In this document: piece after piece, positions 41,298 to 50,628 of the stretch
Position numbering within the stretch: position 1 is the first letter of the stretch
How the letters are laid out: every line of letters begins with the position of its first letter
Source: Streptomyces sp. NBC_01498
GTDB taxonomy: Bacteria; Actinomycetota; Actinomycetes; Streptomycetales; Streptomycetaceae
NCBI RefSeq assembly: GCF_036327775.1
Contig: NZ_CP109598.1
Coordinates: 1,860,001-1,924,000, forward strand
Direction of reading: 5' to 3'
Length of the DNA: 64,000 bases
Translations under genes and position numbers: made by a program
The notes under the pieces: generated by a model
What the model was told of the DNA's origin: nothing
Seen by the model: only the letters and a program-made list of their open reading frames with translations
The model's database searches: none

Positions 41298-42047
41298 TCA
41301 CCCCGGCGGAACGGCCGTCCGCTGGTAGAAGGGCCGCACCCGCTCCAGCATCCAGGTGGCGACCGGGTCCGTCACGGCGTCCAGCAGGACGAGATTGACC
41401 GGCCAGCCCGCCCGGACCCGGCCGAGCGCCCGGCCGAGCGCGTCCATGGGCGCGCCGCTCCCGGCGCCCTCCCAGGAGGAGACCTGGACGCCGACGAAGA
41501 GTACGGGGGGCTCGCCCTCGATGCTGGCGAGAGCGCGGCGGGCGGTGAGAACGACACCGGCCGCCTCGAACTCCTCGGCCGCCGCCGTCAGGAAGTCCAC
41601 GGGGTCCTGCTGCCAGTCGGGCTCGAAGAGCCGTACCCGGCCGCCGTTCGCGGGCCCGTCGAGCGGCGTACGGCCCACCCGGCACAGCTCGGCGACGGCG
41701 GGCGGCGGCAGCGGGGCGCCGACGGCACCGCCGGGGTTCACGGCGATGCCGAGCTGCGGCGGCAGCCCGCGCGCGAACTCGCGGGCCGGGGCGACGGTGA
41801 AGGACATATGGGCCCCGACGCACTGGAGGAACTGCTGCTCGGAGCTGAAGACGGGGACATAGGGGGCGCCCTCGATCTCCAGGGTGGGCAGATCGAGGCT
41901 CCGGCTGTCGGGCCCGCCGCCGTTGGGCAGGGGCACCCAGATCTGGCTGCGCCCGAGCACCTCGACCAGCCGCCCGCCGGCCCCGCCGACCCCGACCGAG
42001 GCGGCGAGCACCTCCTCCAGCTCGTTGCCCGGCCATGCTGTGTTCAC
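41298..42047 (-). CDS. SseB-like protein, second copy
   Basis: A 249-aa protein with the same N-terminal SseB pattern: NELEEVLAASVGVGGAGGRL, SQIWVPLPNGGGPDSRSLDL, APYVPVFSSEQQFLQCVG, and GIAVNPGGAVGAPLPPPAVA. Its C-terminal half resembles its neighbour's (PVLFVGVQVSSWEGAG, VRPFYQRTAVPPG). GTG at 42047 has GGGAGAG five bases upstream and is preferred over the open frame to 42887. A paralogous pair with the downstream SseB gene, probably from duplication, 129 bp apart. Confidence 0.83.
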   Translation of the reverse strand: MNTAWPGNELEEVLAASVGVGGAGGRLVEVLGRSQIWVPLPNGGGPDSRSLDLPTLEIEGAPYVPVFSSEQQFLQCVGAHMSFTVAPAREFARGLPPQLGIAVNPGGAVGAPLPPPAVAELCRVGRTPLDGPANGGRVRLFEPDWQQDPVDFLTAAAEEFEAAGVVLTARRALASIEGEPPVLFVGVQVSSWEGAGSGAPMDALGRALGRVRAGWPVNLVLLDAVTDPVATWMLERVRPFYQRTAVPPG

Positions 42048-42613
42048 TGACTCTCCCGTATCGCGCACACGTTCGCGCAGAACCCTAGCGCCACGGGGGC
42101 GCTGCCGCAGTGGCCGAGGGGGTGCGGGTGCGGGGCGGCCGGTACGGGGCCGACCCGGCCGGCCCGGTCCGGACCCCCGGCGGGGGCCGGTTCGGGGGCT
42201 GCCGCTGCGGGCCGGTGCCGTGATCCGTCCGCCGGCGGCCGACCAGGTCGCCGTCCCGCATGCAGGCGGGACCAGCTGCCGCTGCCGCCCGGACGACGAG
42301 CCGTCCGGGCGGCGTCCGCGCCGCACCCGCCGGACGCGGGGGCACGATCCGCCGGGAGCGCCCGGCGTGCGACGGGGGCGACGCGCCAGCGGCCGACAGG
42401 CGGGACCAGTTGCCGGTGTGCCGTCCGGACGGCGTCCGCATCGCTCCCGCCGGACGCAGCGGCGCAGTCCGCCGGGGCGCCCGGCGCACGACGCCGGCGA
42501 CGCGCCGCCGAGATCCGACCGCGCCGGCCACCGGCGGATCCGTCGTCCGTCACGCGTGCGGGCGGGACGTAGCTGCCGCTGCCGCCGTGGACGACGAAGC
42601 CGCCCCTCGCGCG
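42048..42613. repeat. Non-coding region with degenerate ~134-bp repeats
   Basis: 566 bp without a believable gene. GCGGGACCAG(C/T)TGCCG begins units at 42266 and 42400 (spacing 134). A third, partial unit begins at 42562 (GCGGGACGTAGCTGCCGCTG). Shared interior words include CCGCCGGACGC, CGGGCGGCGTCCGC/CGGACGGCGTCCGC and GGGCGCCCGGCG. It is a degenerate relative of the intergenic repeats found elsewhere in the window in layout, though not in sequence. No function assigned. Confidence 0.6.
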
Positions 42614-43288
42614 TCAGTTCCCCGGGAAGTCGATCCCCGTCAGGGTGCCCGCCGAGGTGCGGTCCAGGAGGATCGCGGAGGTGCAGCCGCGTGGGAGGCG
42701 GTCCGATTCCGCGTGGGTGACCAGGTGGGAGATCGCGCGGCGGTGGCGGGCGAAGGCGTAACCGGAGACTCCCCGGCCCCGTTCGCGCTGGCCCGCGCGG
42801 GCCGTCGTCGGGGGCACGTCCAGCAGCAGCAGGTGCAGCCGTCTGCCGCGCCGCCGTGCCTCGCGCGCCAGCCAGCGCCGTACCCACGCCTGGGTGCCGC
42901 AGTCGTGCACCACCACGCTCGCGCCGGAGCGCAGCGCGCGCCGCAGCCCGGCGTAGTGCGCGAGGCGTACGAGCGGCCGGTAGACGGCGTACGGCAGTCG
43001 CGCCGGCAGCCGCCGCGCCCAGCGGTCGCGGGTGTCCTGCGAGTCGATGCCCCGTCCGGCCGCGGTCCGGCCGATCAGCGTCGACTTCCCGCTGCCCGGC
43101 AGTCCGGAGACGACGACCAGGTCGCCCTCGGCGAACGTCAGGCGCCGGGGCCCCCGCCGCCCCCGTTCACGGAGGTCCCTGATGACCGGCACCACCAGCG
43201 CCGGCGCCCTGCGGGGGACCACCGCCGACTGGGCCGGCACCCCCGCCGTCGTCGCGAACGCGCCTGCACGGGACCGCTGCAACGTCAT
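42614..43288 (-). CDS. P-loop kinase-like ATP-binding protein
   Basis: A 224-aa AAA_33/zeta-like P-loop protein. Walker A is VVSGLPGSGKSTLIGRT (about residues 53-69), after a basic N-terminal stretch RDLRERGRRGPRRLTF. Downstream are HYAGLRRALRSGASVVVHDC (a loading-site strand), LLLLDVPPTTARAGQ, and SGYAFARHRRAISHLV, the Arg-rich lid of nucleotide kinases. Substrate unknown. I start at the ATG at 43288 with GGGGGAGGGG directly upstream; an ATG at 43312 is possible. It is divergent from the glycine riboswitch/gcvT unit. Confidence 0.82.
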   Translation of the reverse strand: MTLQRSRAGAFATTAGVPAQSAVVPRRAPALVVPVIRDLRERGRRGPRRLTFAEGDLVVVSGLPGSGKSTLIGRTAAGRGIDSQDTRDRWARRLPARLPYAVYRPLVRLAHYAGLRRALRSGASVVVHDCGTQAWVRRWLAREARRRGRRLHLLLLDVPPTTARAGQRERGRGVSGYAFARHRRAISHLVTHAESDRLPRGCTSAILLDRTSAGTLTGIDFPGN

Positions 43289-43450
43289 CGCCCCTCCCCC
43301 TGTCGGGTCCATCGCCGTGGCCGATGAACCCTTCCCCTGAAGTGTAAAGAACTGGTAATGCGGTACCAAGCGTTTTCCGGGCGCCCTCCCTCCCCCCGGC
43401 CGCCGTCGCGTGCGATGATGTGCGCGCCAACTCCATACCGGCCGTTCGAA

Positions 43451-43690
43451 TCCGCGCGGGAGAGTCCTGGTCACCGTGGGTGCCGGGCGCCGAAGGAGCA
43501 AGTTCCTCCCTTGAATCTCTCAGGCCCAGTACCGCGCGGACGAGGCAGATCTGAAAAGCGAACCGCCGCCGGGGCGGTTCCACCCAAGGTGCAAGTCATG
43601 ACCTCCGTACCCGTGCGTGTACGTGCGTGCGTGTCCGTCCGGTCGTGATGAACCTCTCAGGTTCCGATGACAGATGGGGAGGATTGTCCT
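43451..43690 (+). ncRNA. Tandem glycine riboswitch upstream of gcvT
   Basis: Two glycine-aptamer signatures lie in the gcvT leader. The first is closed by TCCGCGCGG (43451-43459) pairing with CCGCGCGGA (43532-43540) and contains GGGAGAGTCC, GCGCCGAAGGAGCAA and AATCTCTCAGGC. The second contains CACCCAAGGTGCAAGTC, AACCTCTCAGGTTCCGATG and ACAGATGGGG, the usual downstream half. The pair binds two glycines and turns on the glycine-cleavage genes. No separate terminator is seen before gcvT, so translation or an embedded hairpin may be the output. Confidence 0.93.
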
Positions 43691-43717
43691 CTCTGTCATG
43701 CCCTGGGAGCCACACCT

Positions 43718-44881
43718 ATGAGCAATTCGTCTCACACCCCCGCCCCCGAAGCGGCCGGTCCCGACGCCCCGCGCCTCACCGCGCTCGACGCCGTGCACCG
43801 CTCGCTGGGCGCCACGATGACCGACTTCGCCGGCTGGGACATGCCGCTGCGGTACGCCAGTGAGCGCGAGGAGCACCTCGCCGTCCGTACGAAGGCCGGG
43901 CTGTTCGACCTCTCCCACATGGGCGAGATCACCGTCACCGGCACCCAGGCCGCCGAGGCCCTGGACTACGCGCTGGTCGGCAACATCGGCACCCTCGCCG
44001 TGGGCCGCGCCCGCTACACCATGATCTGCCAGGAGGACGGCGGCATCCTGGACGACCTGATCGTGTACCGGCTGGACGCGAGCGAGTCCCCCGAGTTCCT
44101 GGTCGTCGCGAACGCCTCCAACGCGCAGGTGGTGCTGGACGAGCTGACCGGCCGCGCCGCCGACTTCGACGTGGTGGTGCGGGACGACCGTGACGCGTAC
44201 GCGCTGCTCGCGATCCAGGGCCCCGAGTCGGCCGGTGTCCTCTCCTCGCTCACCGACGCCGATCTGGACGGGCTCAAGTACTACGCCGGGCTGCCCGGTG
44301 TCGTCGCCGGGGTGCCCGCGCTGATCGCCCGTACCGGCTACACGGGTGAGGACGGCTTCGAGCTGTTCGTGGAGCCCCGGTACGCGGAAGGGCTGTGGCA
44401 GGCCCTGATGACCGCGGGGGAGCCCGTCGGGCTCGTGCCGGCCGGGCTGTCGTGCCGCGACACCCTGCGGACGGAGGCCGGGATGCCGCTGTACGGGCAG
44501 GAGCTGACGACCGGTCTCACGCCCTTCGACGCGGGTCTGGGCCGGGTCGTGAAGTTCGAGAAGGAGGGCTACTTCGTGGGCCGTACGGCGCTGGAGGCCG
44601 CCGCCGAGCGCGCCGCGACCGCGCCCCCGCGCACGCTCGTCGGCCTGGTGGCCCGGGGCCGCCGGGTGCCGCGCTCCGGCTACCCGGTCGTGTCCGGCGG
44701 TCAGGTGGTGGGCCATGTCACCTCGGGCACGCCGTCACCGACACTGGGCCTCCCGATCGCCATGGCGTACGTGGAGGCCCCGTACGCGGCGGCGGGCACG
44801 GCCGGTGTCGGGGTGGACATCCGGGGCACGGTCGAGCCGTACGACGTCGTCGCCCTGCCCTTCTACAAGCGCCGGAAGTAA
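43718..44881 (+). CDS. gcvT: Glycine cleavage system T protein
   Basis: GcvT (387 aa), the aminomethyltransferase that passes the glycine C2 unit from lipoyl-GcvH to tetrahydrofolate and releases ammonia. Visible: [89 protein letters not shown], and [22 protein letters not shown] at 43718 ([16 protein letters not shown]) has GGGAG nine bases upstream and follows the glycine riboswitch. It is followed by gcvH after 91 bp and glyA after another 16 bp. gcvP is not in the window. Confidence 0.98.
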   Translation: MSNSSHTPAPEAAGPDAPRLTALDAVHRSLGATMTDFAGWDMPLRYASEREEHLAVRTKAGLFDLSHMGEITVTGTQAAEALDYALVGNIGTLAVGRARYTMICQEDGGILDDLIVYRLDASESPEFLVVANASNAQVVLDELTGRAADFDVVVRDDRDAYALLAIQGPESAGVLSSLTDADLDGLKYYAGLPGVVAGVPALIARTGYTGEDGFELFVEPRYAEGLWQALMTAGEPVGLVPAGLSCRDTLRTEAGMPLYGQELTTGLTPFDAGLGRVVKFEKEGYFVGRTALEAAAERAATAPPRTLVGLVARGRRVPRSGYPVVSGGQVVGHVTSGTPSPTLGLPIAMAYVEAPYAAAGTAGVGVDIRGTVEPYDVVALPFYKRRK

Positions 44882-44972
44882 CCGCCCGGGAGCCGTGGGC
44901 CGCCGTGCCCGCGTCTCACTCCGCAAGACATGTGTTCACCACCACTCCCCCGCGTACAGGAGAATTCACGAC

Positions 44973-45350
44973 ATGAGCAACCCCCAGCAGCTGCGCTACA
45001 GCAAGGAGCACGAGTGGCTGTCGACCGCCGAGGACGGCGTGTCGACGGTCGGCATCACGGAGTTCGCGGCGACCGCCCTCGGCGACGTCGTGTACGCCCA
45101 GCTCCCGGCGGTCGGCGACACGGTGACCGCGGGCGAGACCTGCGGTGAGCTGGAGTCGACCAAGTCGGTCAGCGACCTGTACTCCCCGGTGTCGGGAGAG
45201 GTCACCGAGGCGAACCAGGACGTCGTGGACGACCCCTCGCTGGTGAACAGCGCACCCTTCGAGGGCGGCTGGCTGTTCAAGGTGCGTGTCACGGAGGAGC
45301 CGAAGGACCTGCTCTCCGCCGACGAGTACACCGAATTCTCCGGCAACTGA
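44973..45350 (+). CDS. gcvH: Glycine cleavage system H protein
   Basis: GcvH (125 aa) carries the lipoyl arm between GcvP, GcvT and GcvL. Typical start [18 protein letters not shown], the strand [20 protein letters not shown], and the lipoylated lysine in [19 protein letters not shown], with the expected GE..N tail. ACAGGAG is ten bases upstream of the ATG. Part of the gcvT-gcvH-glyA run. Confidence 0.98.
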   Translation: MSNPQQLRYSKEHEWLSTAEDGVSTVGITEFAATALGDVVYAQLPAVGDTVTAGETCGELESTKSVSDLYSPVSGEVTEANQDVVDDPSLVNSAPFEGGWLFKVRVTEEPKDLLSADEYTEFSGN

Positions 45351-45366
45351 GACCCCAGGGACTGTG

Positions 45367-46635
45367 ATGTCTTCGAAGTCGCTCCTCAACTCCTCCCTCC
45401 ACGAGCTCGACCCCGACGTCGCCGCCGCCGTCGACGCCGAGCTCCACCGCCAGCAGTCGACGCTCGAAATGATCGCGTCGGAGAACTTCGCCCCGGTCGC
45501 CGTCATGGAGGCGCAGGGTTCCGTCCTGACCAACAAGTACGCCGAGGGCTACCCGGGCCGCCGCTACTACGGCGGCTGTGAGCACGTCGACGTCATCGAG
45601 ACGATCGCGATCGACCGGGTCAAGGCGCTGTTCGGCGCGGAGCACGCCAACGTGCAGCCGCACTCGGGCGCGCAGGCCAACGCGGCGGCGATGTTCGCGC
45701 TGCTGAAGCCGGGCGACCGGATCATGGGCCTGAACCTGGCGCACGGCGGGCATCTGACCCACGGCATGAAGATCAACTTCTCCGGCAAGCTGTACGACGT
45801 GGTCGCCTACCACGTCGACGAGGAGACCGGTCAGGTCGACATGGCCGAGGTGGAGCGGCTGGCCAAGGAGTCGCGGCCGAAGCTCATCGTGGCCGGCTGG
45901 TCGGCGTACCCGCGCCAGCTGGACTTCGCGGCGTTCCGCCGGATCGCCGACGAGGTCGGCGCGTACCTGATGGTCGACATGGCGCACTTCGCCGGTCTGG
46001 TCGCCGCGGGCCTGCACCCCAACCCGGTGCCGCACGCCCATGTCGTGACCACGACCACGCACAAGACGCTGGGCGGCCCGCGCGGCGGCGTGATCCTCTC
46101 CACCCAGGAGCTGGCCAAGAAGATCAACTCCGCGGTCTTCCCCGGCCAGCAGGGCGGTCCGCTGGAGCACGTCATCGCGGCCAAGGCGGTCTCGTTCAAG
46201 GTGGCGGCGGGCGAGGAGTTCAAGGAGCGCCAGCGGCGCACCCTGGACGGCGCCCGTATCCTCGCCGAGCGGCTGGTCCAGGACGACGTGACGGAGGCCG
46301 GCGTCTCCGTCCTGTCCGGCGGCACGGACGTGCACCTGGTCCTGGTCGACCTGCGGAACTCCGAGCTGGACGGCCGGCAGGCCGAGGACCGGCTGCACGA
46401 GATCGGCATCACGGTCAACCGCAACGCCGTCCCGAACGACCCGCGCCCGCCGATGGTCACCTCCGGCCTGCGGATCGGCACCCCGGCGCTGGCCACCCGG
46501 GGCTTCACGACCGAGGACTTCACCGAGGTCGCGGACGTCATCGCGGCGGCCCTGAAGCCGGAGTTCGACCGCGACGCCCTGGCGGCGCGGGTCACCGCGC
46601 TCGCGGCGAAGCACCCGCTGTACCCCGGCCTGTAG
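45367..46635 (+). CDS. glyA: Serine hydroxymethyltransferase
   Basis: GlyA (422 aa), the PLP enzyme interconverting serine and glycine with tetrahydrofolate. Conserved blocks: [74 protein letters not shown], and the PLP lysine in [21 protein letters not shown] at 45367 follows gcvH by 16 bp. With gcvTH upstream and sdaA downstream it forms a serine/glycine module, probably all under glycine control. Confidence 0.98.
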   Translation: MSSKSLLNSSLHELDPDVAAAVDAELHRQQSTLEMIASENFAPVAVMEAQGSVLTNKYAEGYPGRRYYGGCEHVDVIETIAIDRVKALFGAEHANVQPHSGAQANAAAMFALLKPGDRIMGLNLAHGGHLTHGMKINFSGKLYDVVAYHVDEETGQVDMAEVERLAKESRPKLIVAGWSAYPRQLDFAAFRRIADEVGAYLMVDMAHFAGLVAAGLHPNPVPHAHVVTTTTHKTLGGPRGGVILSTQELAKKINSAVFPGQQGGPLEHVIAAKAVSFKVAAGEEFKERQRRTLDGARILAERLVQDDVTEAGVSVLSGGTDVHLVLVDLRNSELDGRQAEDRLHEIGITVNRNAVPNDPRPPMVTSGLRIGTPALATRGFTTEDFTEVADVIAAALKPEFDRDALAARVTALAAKHPLYPGL

Positions 46636-46773
46636 TCACCACGACCGCGGCCGTGGGGCACCGCGCGCGCCCGACCGGCGTGTGCGGTGCCCCGCACCGT
46701 TCCTTCCCTACGTACGGTTCTCTGCACCACCCCGGCAGACAACGGCGTCTACCACCCCCGCAAGGAGTCCTCC

Positions 46774-48156
46774 GTGGCCATCTCGGTCTTCGACCTGTTC
46801 TCGATCGGCATCGGGCCTTCGAGCTCCCACACGGTCGGCCCCATGCGCGCGGCGGCACTCTTCGCGCGGCGGCTGAAGAACGAGGGCGTGATCGCCCACA
46901 CCGCCTCCGTACGGGCCGAGCTGTACGGCTCGCTCGGCGCCACCGGCCACGGCCACGGGACGCCCAAGGCGGTGCTGCTGGGCCTGGCGGGCGAGTCGCC
47001 CCGCACCGTCGACATCGAGTCCGCCGACGCCCGGGTGGACGCCATAAGGGCCGAGGGCCGGATCAGTCTGCTCGGGATGCACGAGATCCCGTTCGACTTC
47101 GACGCGGACCTGGTGCTGCACCGGCGCAAGGCGCTGCCGTACCACGCGAACGGCATGACGGTCTCCGCGTACGACGCCGAGGGGCAGGTCCTCCTGGAGA
47201 AGACGTACTACTCCGTCGGCGGCGGCTTCGTCGTGGACGAGGACGCCGTGGGCGAGGACCGGATCAAGCTGGACGACACGGTGCTGACGTACCGCTTCCG
47301 CAGCGGTGACGAACTGCTGCGGCTGGCCCGGGAGACCGGCCTGTCGATCTCCGGGCTGATGCTGGAGAACGAGAAGGCGTGGCGCACCGAGAGCGAGATC
47401 CGGGCCGGGCTGCTGGAGATCTGGGAGGCCATGCGGGCCTGCGTGAACCGGGGCATGACGCGCGAGGGCATCCTGCCCGGCGGCCTCAAGGTCCGCCGCC
47501 GCGCGGCCAATTCGGCCCGTCAGCTGCGCGCCGAGGGGAACTCGGCGGCGCACGCGATGGAGTGGATCACCCTCTACGCGATGGCGGTCAACGAGGAGAA
47601 CGCGGCGGGCGGGCGGGTCGTCACCGCCCCCACCAACGGCGCGGCGGGCATCATCCCGGCCGTGCTGCACTACTACCTGAACTTCGCCGCCGCCGGGCAC
47701 ACGGACGCCGAGAAGGACGACGACATCGTCCGCTTCCTGCTCGCGGCGGGCGCGATCGGCATGCTCTTCAAGGAGAACGCGTCCATCTCGGGCGCCGAGG
47801 TCGGCTGCCAGGGCGAGGTCGGCTCGGCCTGCTCGATGGCGGCGGGCGCGCTCGCGGAGGTGCTGGGCGGCAGCCCCGAGCAGGTCGAGAACGCCGCCGA
47901 GATCGGCATGGAACACAACCTCGGCCTGACCTGCGACCCGGTCGGCGGCCTCGTACAGATCCCGTGCATCGAGCGCAACGGCATGGCGGCGGTCAAGGCG
48001 GTGACGGCGGCGAAGATGGCGCTGCGCGGCGACGGCAGCCACAAGGTGTCCCTGGACAAGGTCATCAAGACGATGAAGGAGACCGGCGCGGACATGTCGG
48101 TCAAGTACAAGGAGACCGCCCGGGGCGGGCTCGCGGTGAACATCATCGAGTGCTAG
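46774..48156 (+). CDS. sdaA: L-serine ammonia-lyase (4Fe-4S)
   Basis: A 460-aa L-serine dehydratase with fused beta and alpha domains. The N-terminal domain has [20 protein letters not shown] with the usual SSSHTxGP; the C-terminal domain has [20 protein letters not shown] and the iron-sulfur cysteines in [15 protein letters not shown] and [19 protein letters not shown]. It makes pyruvate and ammonia from serine. GTG at 46774 has AAGGAG nine bases upstream. The last ~54 bp, encoding [18 protein letters not shown], is repeated at 56.5 and, in part, at 59.5 kb: this gene end is the attachment site of the accessory region, and the gene remains intact. Confidence 0.97.
   Translation: MAISVFDLFSIGIGPSSSHTVGPMRAAALFARRLKNEGVIAHTASVRAELYGSLGATGHGHGTPKAVLLGLAGESPRTVDIESADARVDAIRAEGRISLLGMHEIPFDFDADLVLHRRKALPYHANGMTVSAYDAEGQVLLEKTYYSVGGGFVVDEDAVGEDRIKLDDTVLTYRFRSGDELLRLARETGLSISGLMLENEKAWRTESEIRAGLLEIWEAMRACVNRGMTREGILPGGLKVRRRAANSARQLRAEGNSAAHAMEWITLYAMAVNEENAAGGRVVTAPTNGAAGIIPAVLHYYLNFAAAGHTDAEKDDDIVRFLLAAGAIGMLFKENASISGAEVGCQGEVGSACSMAAGALAEVLGGSPEQVENAAEIGMEHNLGLTCDPVGGLVQIPCIERNGMAAVKAVTAAKMALRGDGSHKVSLDKVIKTMKETGADMSVKYKETARGGLAVNIIEC
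48099..48154 (+). repeat. Copy 1 of sdaA 3'-end repeat (attachment site)
   Basis: 54-56 bp at the end of sdaA, from GGTCAAGTACAAGGAG to CATCATCGAGTG. Positions 48099-48152 match 56475-56528 in 53 of 54 bases. Positions 48110-48154 match 59525-59569 in all 45. It is the left junction of the accessory region. Confidence 0.85.
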
Positions 48157-48226
48157 GCGGATGGGCCCTGACCAGTGCGTTTATATCTTTCAGCGCTGTC
48201 AGGGCCTTCCCTGCTTGCACGGCGGA

Positions 48227-48279
48227 AAGTCCCTGGATCGGCCCTGGGACAGACGCGAAAGTCCCTGAAAAGTCCCTGG
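48227..48279 (+). repeat. AAGTCCCTG direct repeats near the left junction
   Basis: AAAGTCCCTGG at 48227, AAGTCCCTG at 48260 and again at 48271; two copies of the same nonamer reappear at 56381-56400 near the right-hand repeat, in the similar context AAAGTCCCTGA(A/G)AAGTCCCTG. Short repeats inside an element next to the attachment core are typical integrase arm sites. The surrounding 48157-48434 otherwise holds no gene. Confidence 0.55.
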
Positions 48280-48434
48280 GCGAACGATCACCGGGCGGAT
48301 CTGCAGGGTGGTCTCCGGGTCTCCGGCGCCTCGTCCTCCCCGTCCGGGCACGTCAGTCGCCCGGTTCGGGCGAATACAATCTGACGGCCTTAAGGACGGC
48401 AGAGTAGCCGTCGGGCCACTGGGGGGTGCGAGCC

Positions 48435-48800
48435 ATGGCAGAAGCGCGGTCAGAAACTGTGAAGAAGATCCACCCCGACGCGTACGGCGCGTTGATCGAG
48501 GCGCTTACCACGATCAACTGGAACAAGATTCCTTATCAGGAAGATCTACGTCGCCGACTGCGCGAGCACCCTGAGTTGCTAGTGGTCCTCGACTTCACCG
48601 CACCGAAGCGGCAGACCTCGGCTCAGCTCGTCAAAATGCTGATGGATCGCGAAGCGGATTACCGAGAGTTCACCGTTGAGTTGATGACGGACATCTCCAG
48701 ATTGGATACGTTCCCCAATCTCGTCAGGCAGGTGGACGCCGAAAGTCTATTGGCCCTTGCCCGGGAAGCAGCAGGTCGAGATGCCTTCTTGCACGGGTAA
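48435..48800 (+). CDS. Small helical protein, effector-associated-domain-like
   Basis: A 121-aa predicted all-helical soluble protein, start MAEARSETVKKIHPDAYGAL with GGGGGGT upstream. The pattern EALTTINWNKIPYQEDLRRR, VVLDFTAPKRQTSAQLVKML and EFTVELMTDISRLDTFPNL recalls the N-terminal adaptor domain (W-x-x-x-x-x-x-x-DL..., LD(W/F)...KR..., ...FxxL) found in front of NTPases, proteases and nucleases in bacterial conflict proteins. I infer an adaptor whose effector part is missing: after about residue 95 the frame runs antisense through a helicase fragment. No hit search was possible; family assignment is tentative. Confidence 0.55.
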   Translation: MAEARSETVKKIHPDAYGALIEALTTINWNKIPYQEDLRRRLREHPELLVVLDFTAPKRQTSAQLVKMLMDREADYREFTVELMTDISRLDTFPNLVRQVDAESLLALAREAAGRDAFLHG

Positions 48801-49033
48801 CGGCAACGTAGGCGAGACGGGCGTCGTCCGGGGTTCAAACTGGCGTTGATCTCACCGTAGTGGCGGCCGGTCTGTCGAGCGATACCGAGGACCAGACCGT
48901 TAAGGATCTTGCTTCGTGGAGGAGGCCCTGAGGGTCGCTTCGAGACCCGCGAGGGCGTGGCGCCGAACAGCTCCATCTGATTGTCGGCTGACTCTTCCGG
49001 CTTGCCGGGGTTCGCCCGCGACTTCCTGCCCAT
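48724..49033 (-). pseudogene. Helicase C-terminal fragment (UvrD-like motif VI)
   Basis: On the minus strand one frame reads MGRKSRANPGKPEESADN ... ILNGLVLGIARQTGRHYGEI from 49033. At about 48833 the sense continues in another frame as PDDARLAYVAVTRARRHLDL to a TGA at 48724-48726. 'RLAYVAVTRARRHLD' is motif VI of UvrD/Rep helicases. The frame change and the missing ATPase part mark it as debris. The first ~65 residues could be a separate small gene. Confidence 0.5.
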
Positions 49034-49551
49034 CGAGGGCCTTTCTAGATGCAGAAAATCACACGTTAAGGGGACGTGCTATGACTCATGGTTGTTTCAC
49101 ATGGCTCTGGTGTCGGTACTTCCGAATCAGACGGTCTAGACCGTCGTGGCCGAGTAAGCCGCTCGCTCTTGCGAGTCTTGCGGTCAAGGAGACCCGGCTA
49201 CGGGCACGCATTTTGGGGTAGTGACTACACCCCATCATGATGACTCTTGCCCGTTGCTGATGAGATCTCGTGAAGATGCTCCCGCAGGAGTTGGATCGGT
49301 CGCAGCGGGGACTGTGTAAGACCTACAACCCGCCTAGCGCCCTCATGAGACGGCTGTTCGTGATCAGCCGGTGGCCAGTCGGTGGCCGGACGCCTTTGAA
49401 CAACGTAATGCGAGGCGGCACGGGTCAATCAGTTGCACATACTCTGATCAGGTAAAACGTCGCTCTGCACACCACCAGGCACCACACGGCACGAACACTC
49501 ACGGTCTTGTAATCCGTAGGTCTCGAATCCTCTTTCACAGGGGACTGGGCG
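49034..49551. other. Gene-poor stretch of the accessory region
   Basis: About 520 bp with no recognised gene on either strand. Short open frames exist (e.g. 49225-49428 minus, 49270-49455 plus) but none has family-like sequence, a ribosome-binding site and Streptomyces-like codon bias together. Base composition is visibly lower in GC than the flanks. A tRNA-like relic lies at the right end. Confidence 0.45.
49499..49541 (+). other. tRNA-like 3'-half relic (Thr-TGT anticodon-like)
   Basis: ACGGTCTTGTAATCCGTAGG looks like an anticodon stem-loop with anticodon TGT (four of five stem pairs), followed by TCGAATCC (T-loop-like) and TCACAGGGGA (acceptor-like). No 5' half that could pair with ACAGGGG is present upstream, so it is not a functional tRNA. 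It could be a leftover attachment site, since many actinobacterial elements carry tRNA 3' halves. Confidence 0.35.
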
Positions 49552-50338
49552 TCAGATGTGCATCTCCGACGCCGGGAAGTAGCAGTCACCCGTACGGTTG
49601 GCGTGCAGGAGCTTAGCGCTGATCAGGTCGTCCAAGCGAATCCGAGCCTCAAGCACGCAAAAGAGGTCGTGCCCGTCCATGGTGATGAAGGATGTGCCAC
49701 GTTTGAAGAGTTCCTTTCCGCCGTTCGAGAAGCCGTTGATGCTCACGAACAGGCCCAGGGCGTTTTTCCTCCTTCGGCGAACCTTGCCGTCGAAATTTGT
49801 CATGCGCTCCGCCTCGACTGCGCCGCCCAGCCACTTTGCTTCCACGATGTAGTGATCGGTGTTGTAGTAGATCGCGCCGTCGATCTGCTCGCCCATCAGA
49901 TTGTAGGCGAGTGTTGGCTCGAGATCGAAGAGGGTGAAAAGCTGGTGTAGGAAAGTTCCGAGTTCTCGCCCGGCCTACTGGCGGGTTTCCATTTGGCTGA
50001 GCCGTAGGAACTCTTCCATCAGTTCGTGGAGGACGTCGGCAAAGTCACGCTTACGGCGGCCTTCTTCGATGTGCGGCTAATGCGGCGGAGAATTGCTCCC
50101 GCTCCTCGGCCAAGGCGGTGTGAGGGCCCACCCACTTTTTCAAGTTGGCCAGGGCGGTCTTTCGTGGATCGAAACGCACCACGATGGAAAGCCTGCGGTC
50201 TCTCGCGCATCGGCGGCAGCCCCGCCGGCCCGCCCCTTCGCGCCTACTGGGTCCCCTGGGACCGACTCGGCGCACCGCCATCCTGATCTCCTCCAAGAGA
50301 ATGAACCCGAGATTTTCCAGCGGAAACAAGAATTCCAA
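49552..50338 (-). pseudogene. Degenerate Mrr-like restriction endonuclease
   Basis: The last 114 codons (from 49896) are intact and read like the catalytic part of an Mrr-like PD-(D/E)xK protein: EQIDGAIYYNTDHYIVEAKW (E-x-K core), GKVRRRRKNALGLFVSINGF, TSFITMDGHDLFCVLEARI, HANRTGDCYFPASEM. The same sense continues upstream (AGRELGTFLHQLFTLFDLE and ADVLHELMEEFLRLSQMETR) but is broken by a TAG at 49975-49977, and by a TAG at 50077-50079 that is bypassed only by a frame shift into REQFSAALAAH and the 95-aa frame up to 50338. Probably inactive, unless the ATG at 49896 gives a catalytic fragment. Confidence 0.7.
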
Positions 50339-50375
50339 GTCCGATCTCCCCTTTTCTCCGATGCACGCGTACGCA

Positions 50376-50560
50376 ATGACTCAGACATGTCCGAGTTGCA
50401 GAGCAGTACCCGGTACCCCATGCGACGCTCCGCGTAAGAACGCCTCTCTCCGGCGAATGGACGCGTTCCGAGAGAAGTACGGTCTAGATTCGAGATCGCC
50501 GACCGAGCCCAGCGCGCAGCGCAGGAGACCCTGGCCGCCTGGGCCGAGGACCACGGCCTA
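50376..50560 (+). pseudogene. Phage-type zinc-ribbon protein relic
   Basis: MTQTCPSCRAVPGTPCDAPR begins a C-x2-C-x6-C motif common in small actinophage and plasmid proteins. Near 50490 the sense changes frame to EIADRAQRAAQETLAAWAED. The reading frame itself stays open further, but in a non-homologous frame. Not likely functional. Confidence 0.45.
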
Positions 50561-50628
50561 CGGCAGAGCGCGTCTGGGTGTTGTCCTCGCTGGCTCCAGC
50601 GACGTGTCAGCAGACGCCGCCCCACGAC

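Noticed and set aside
49225..49428. 67-aa minus-strand gene
   Set aside because: No recognisable pattern and no good start context; left as part of the gene-poor stretch.
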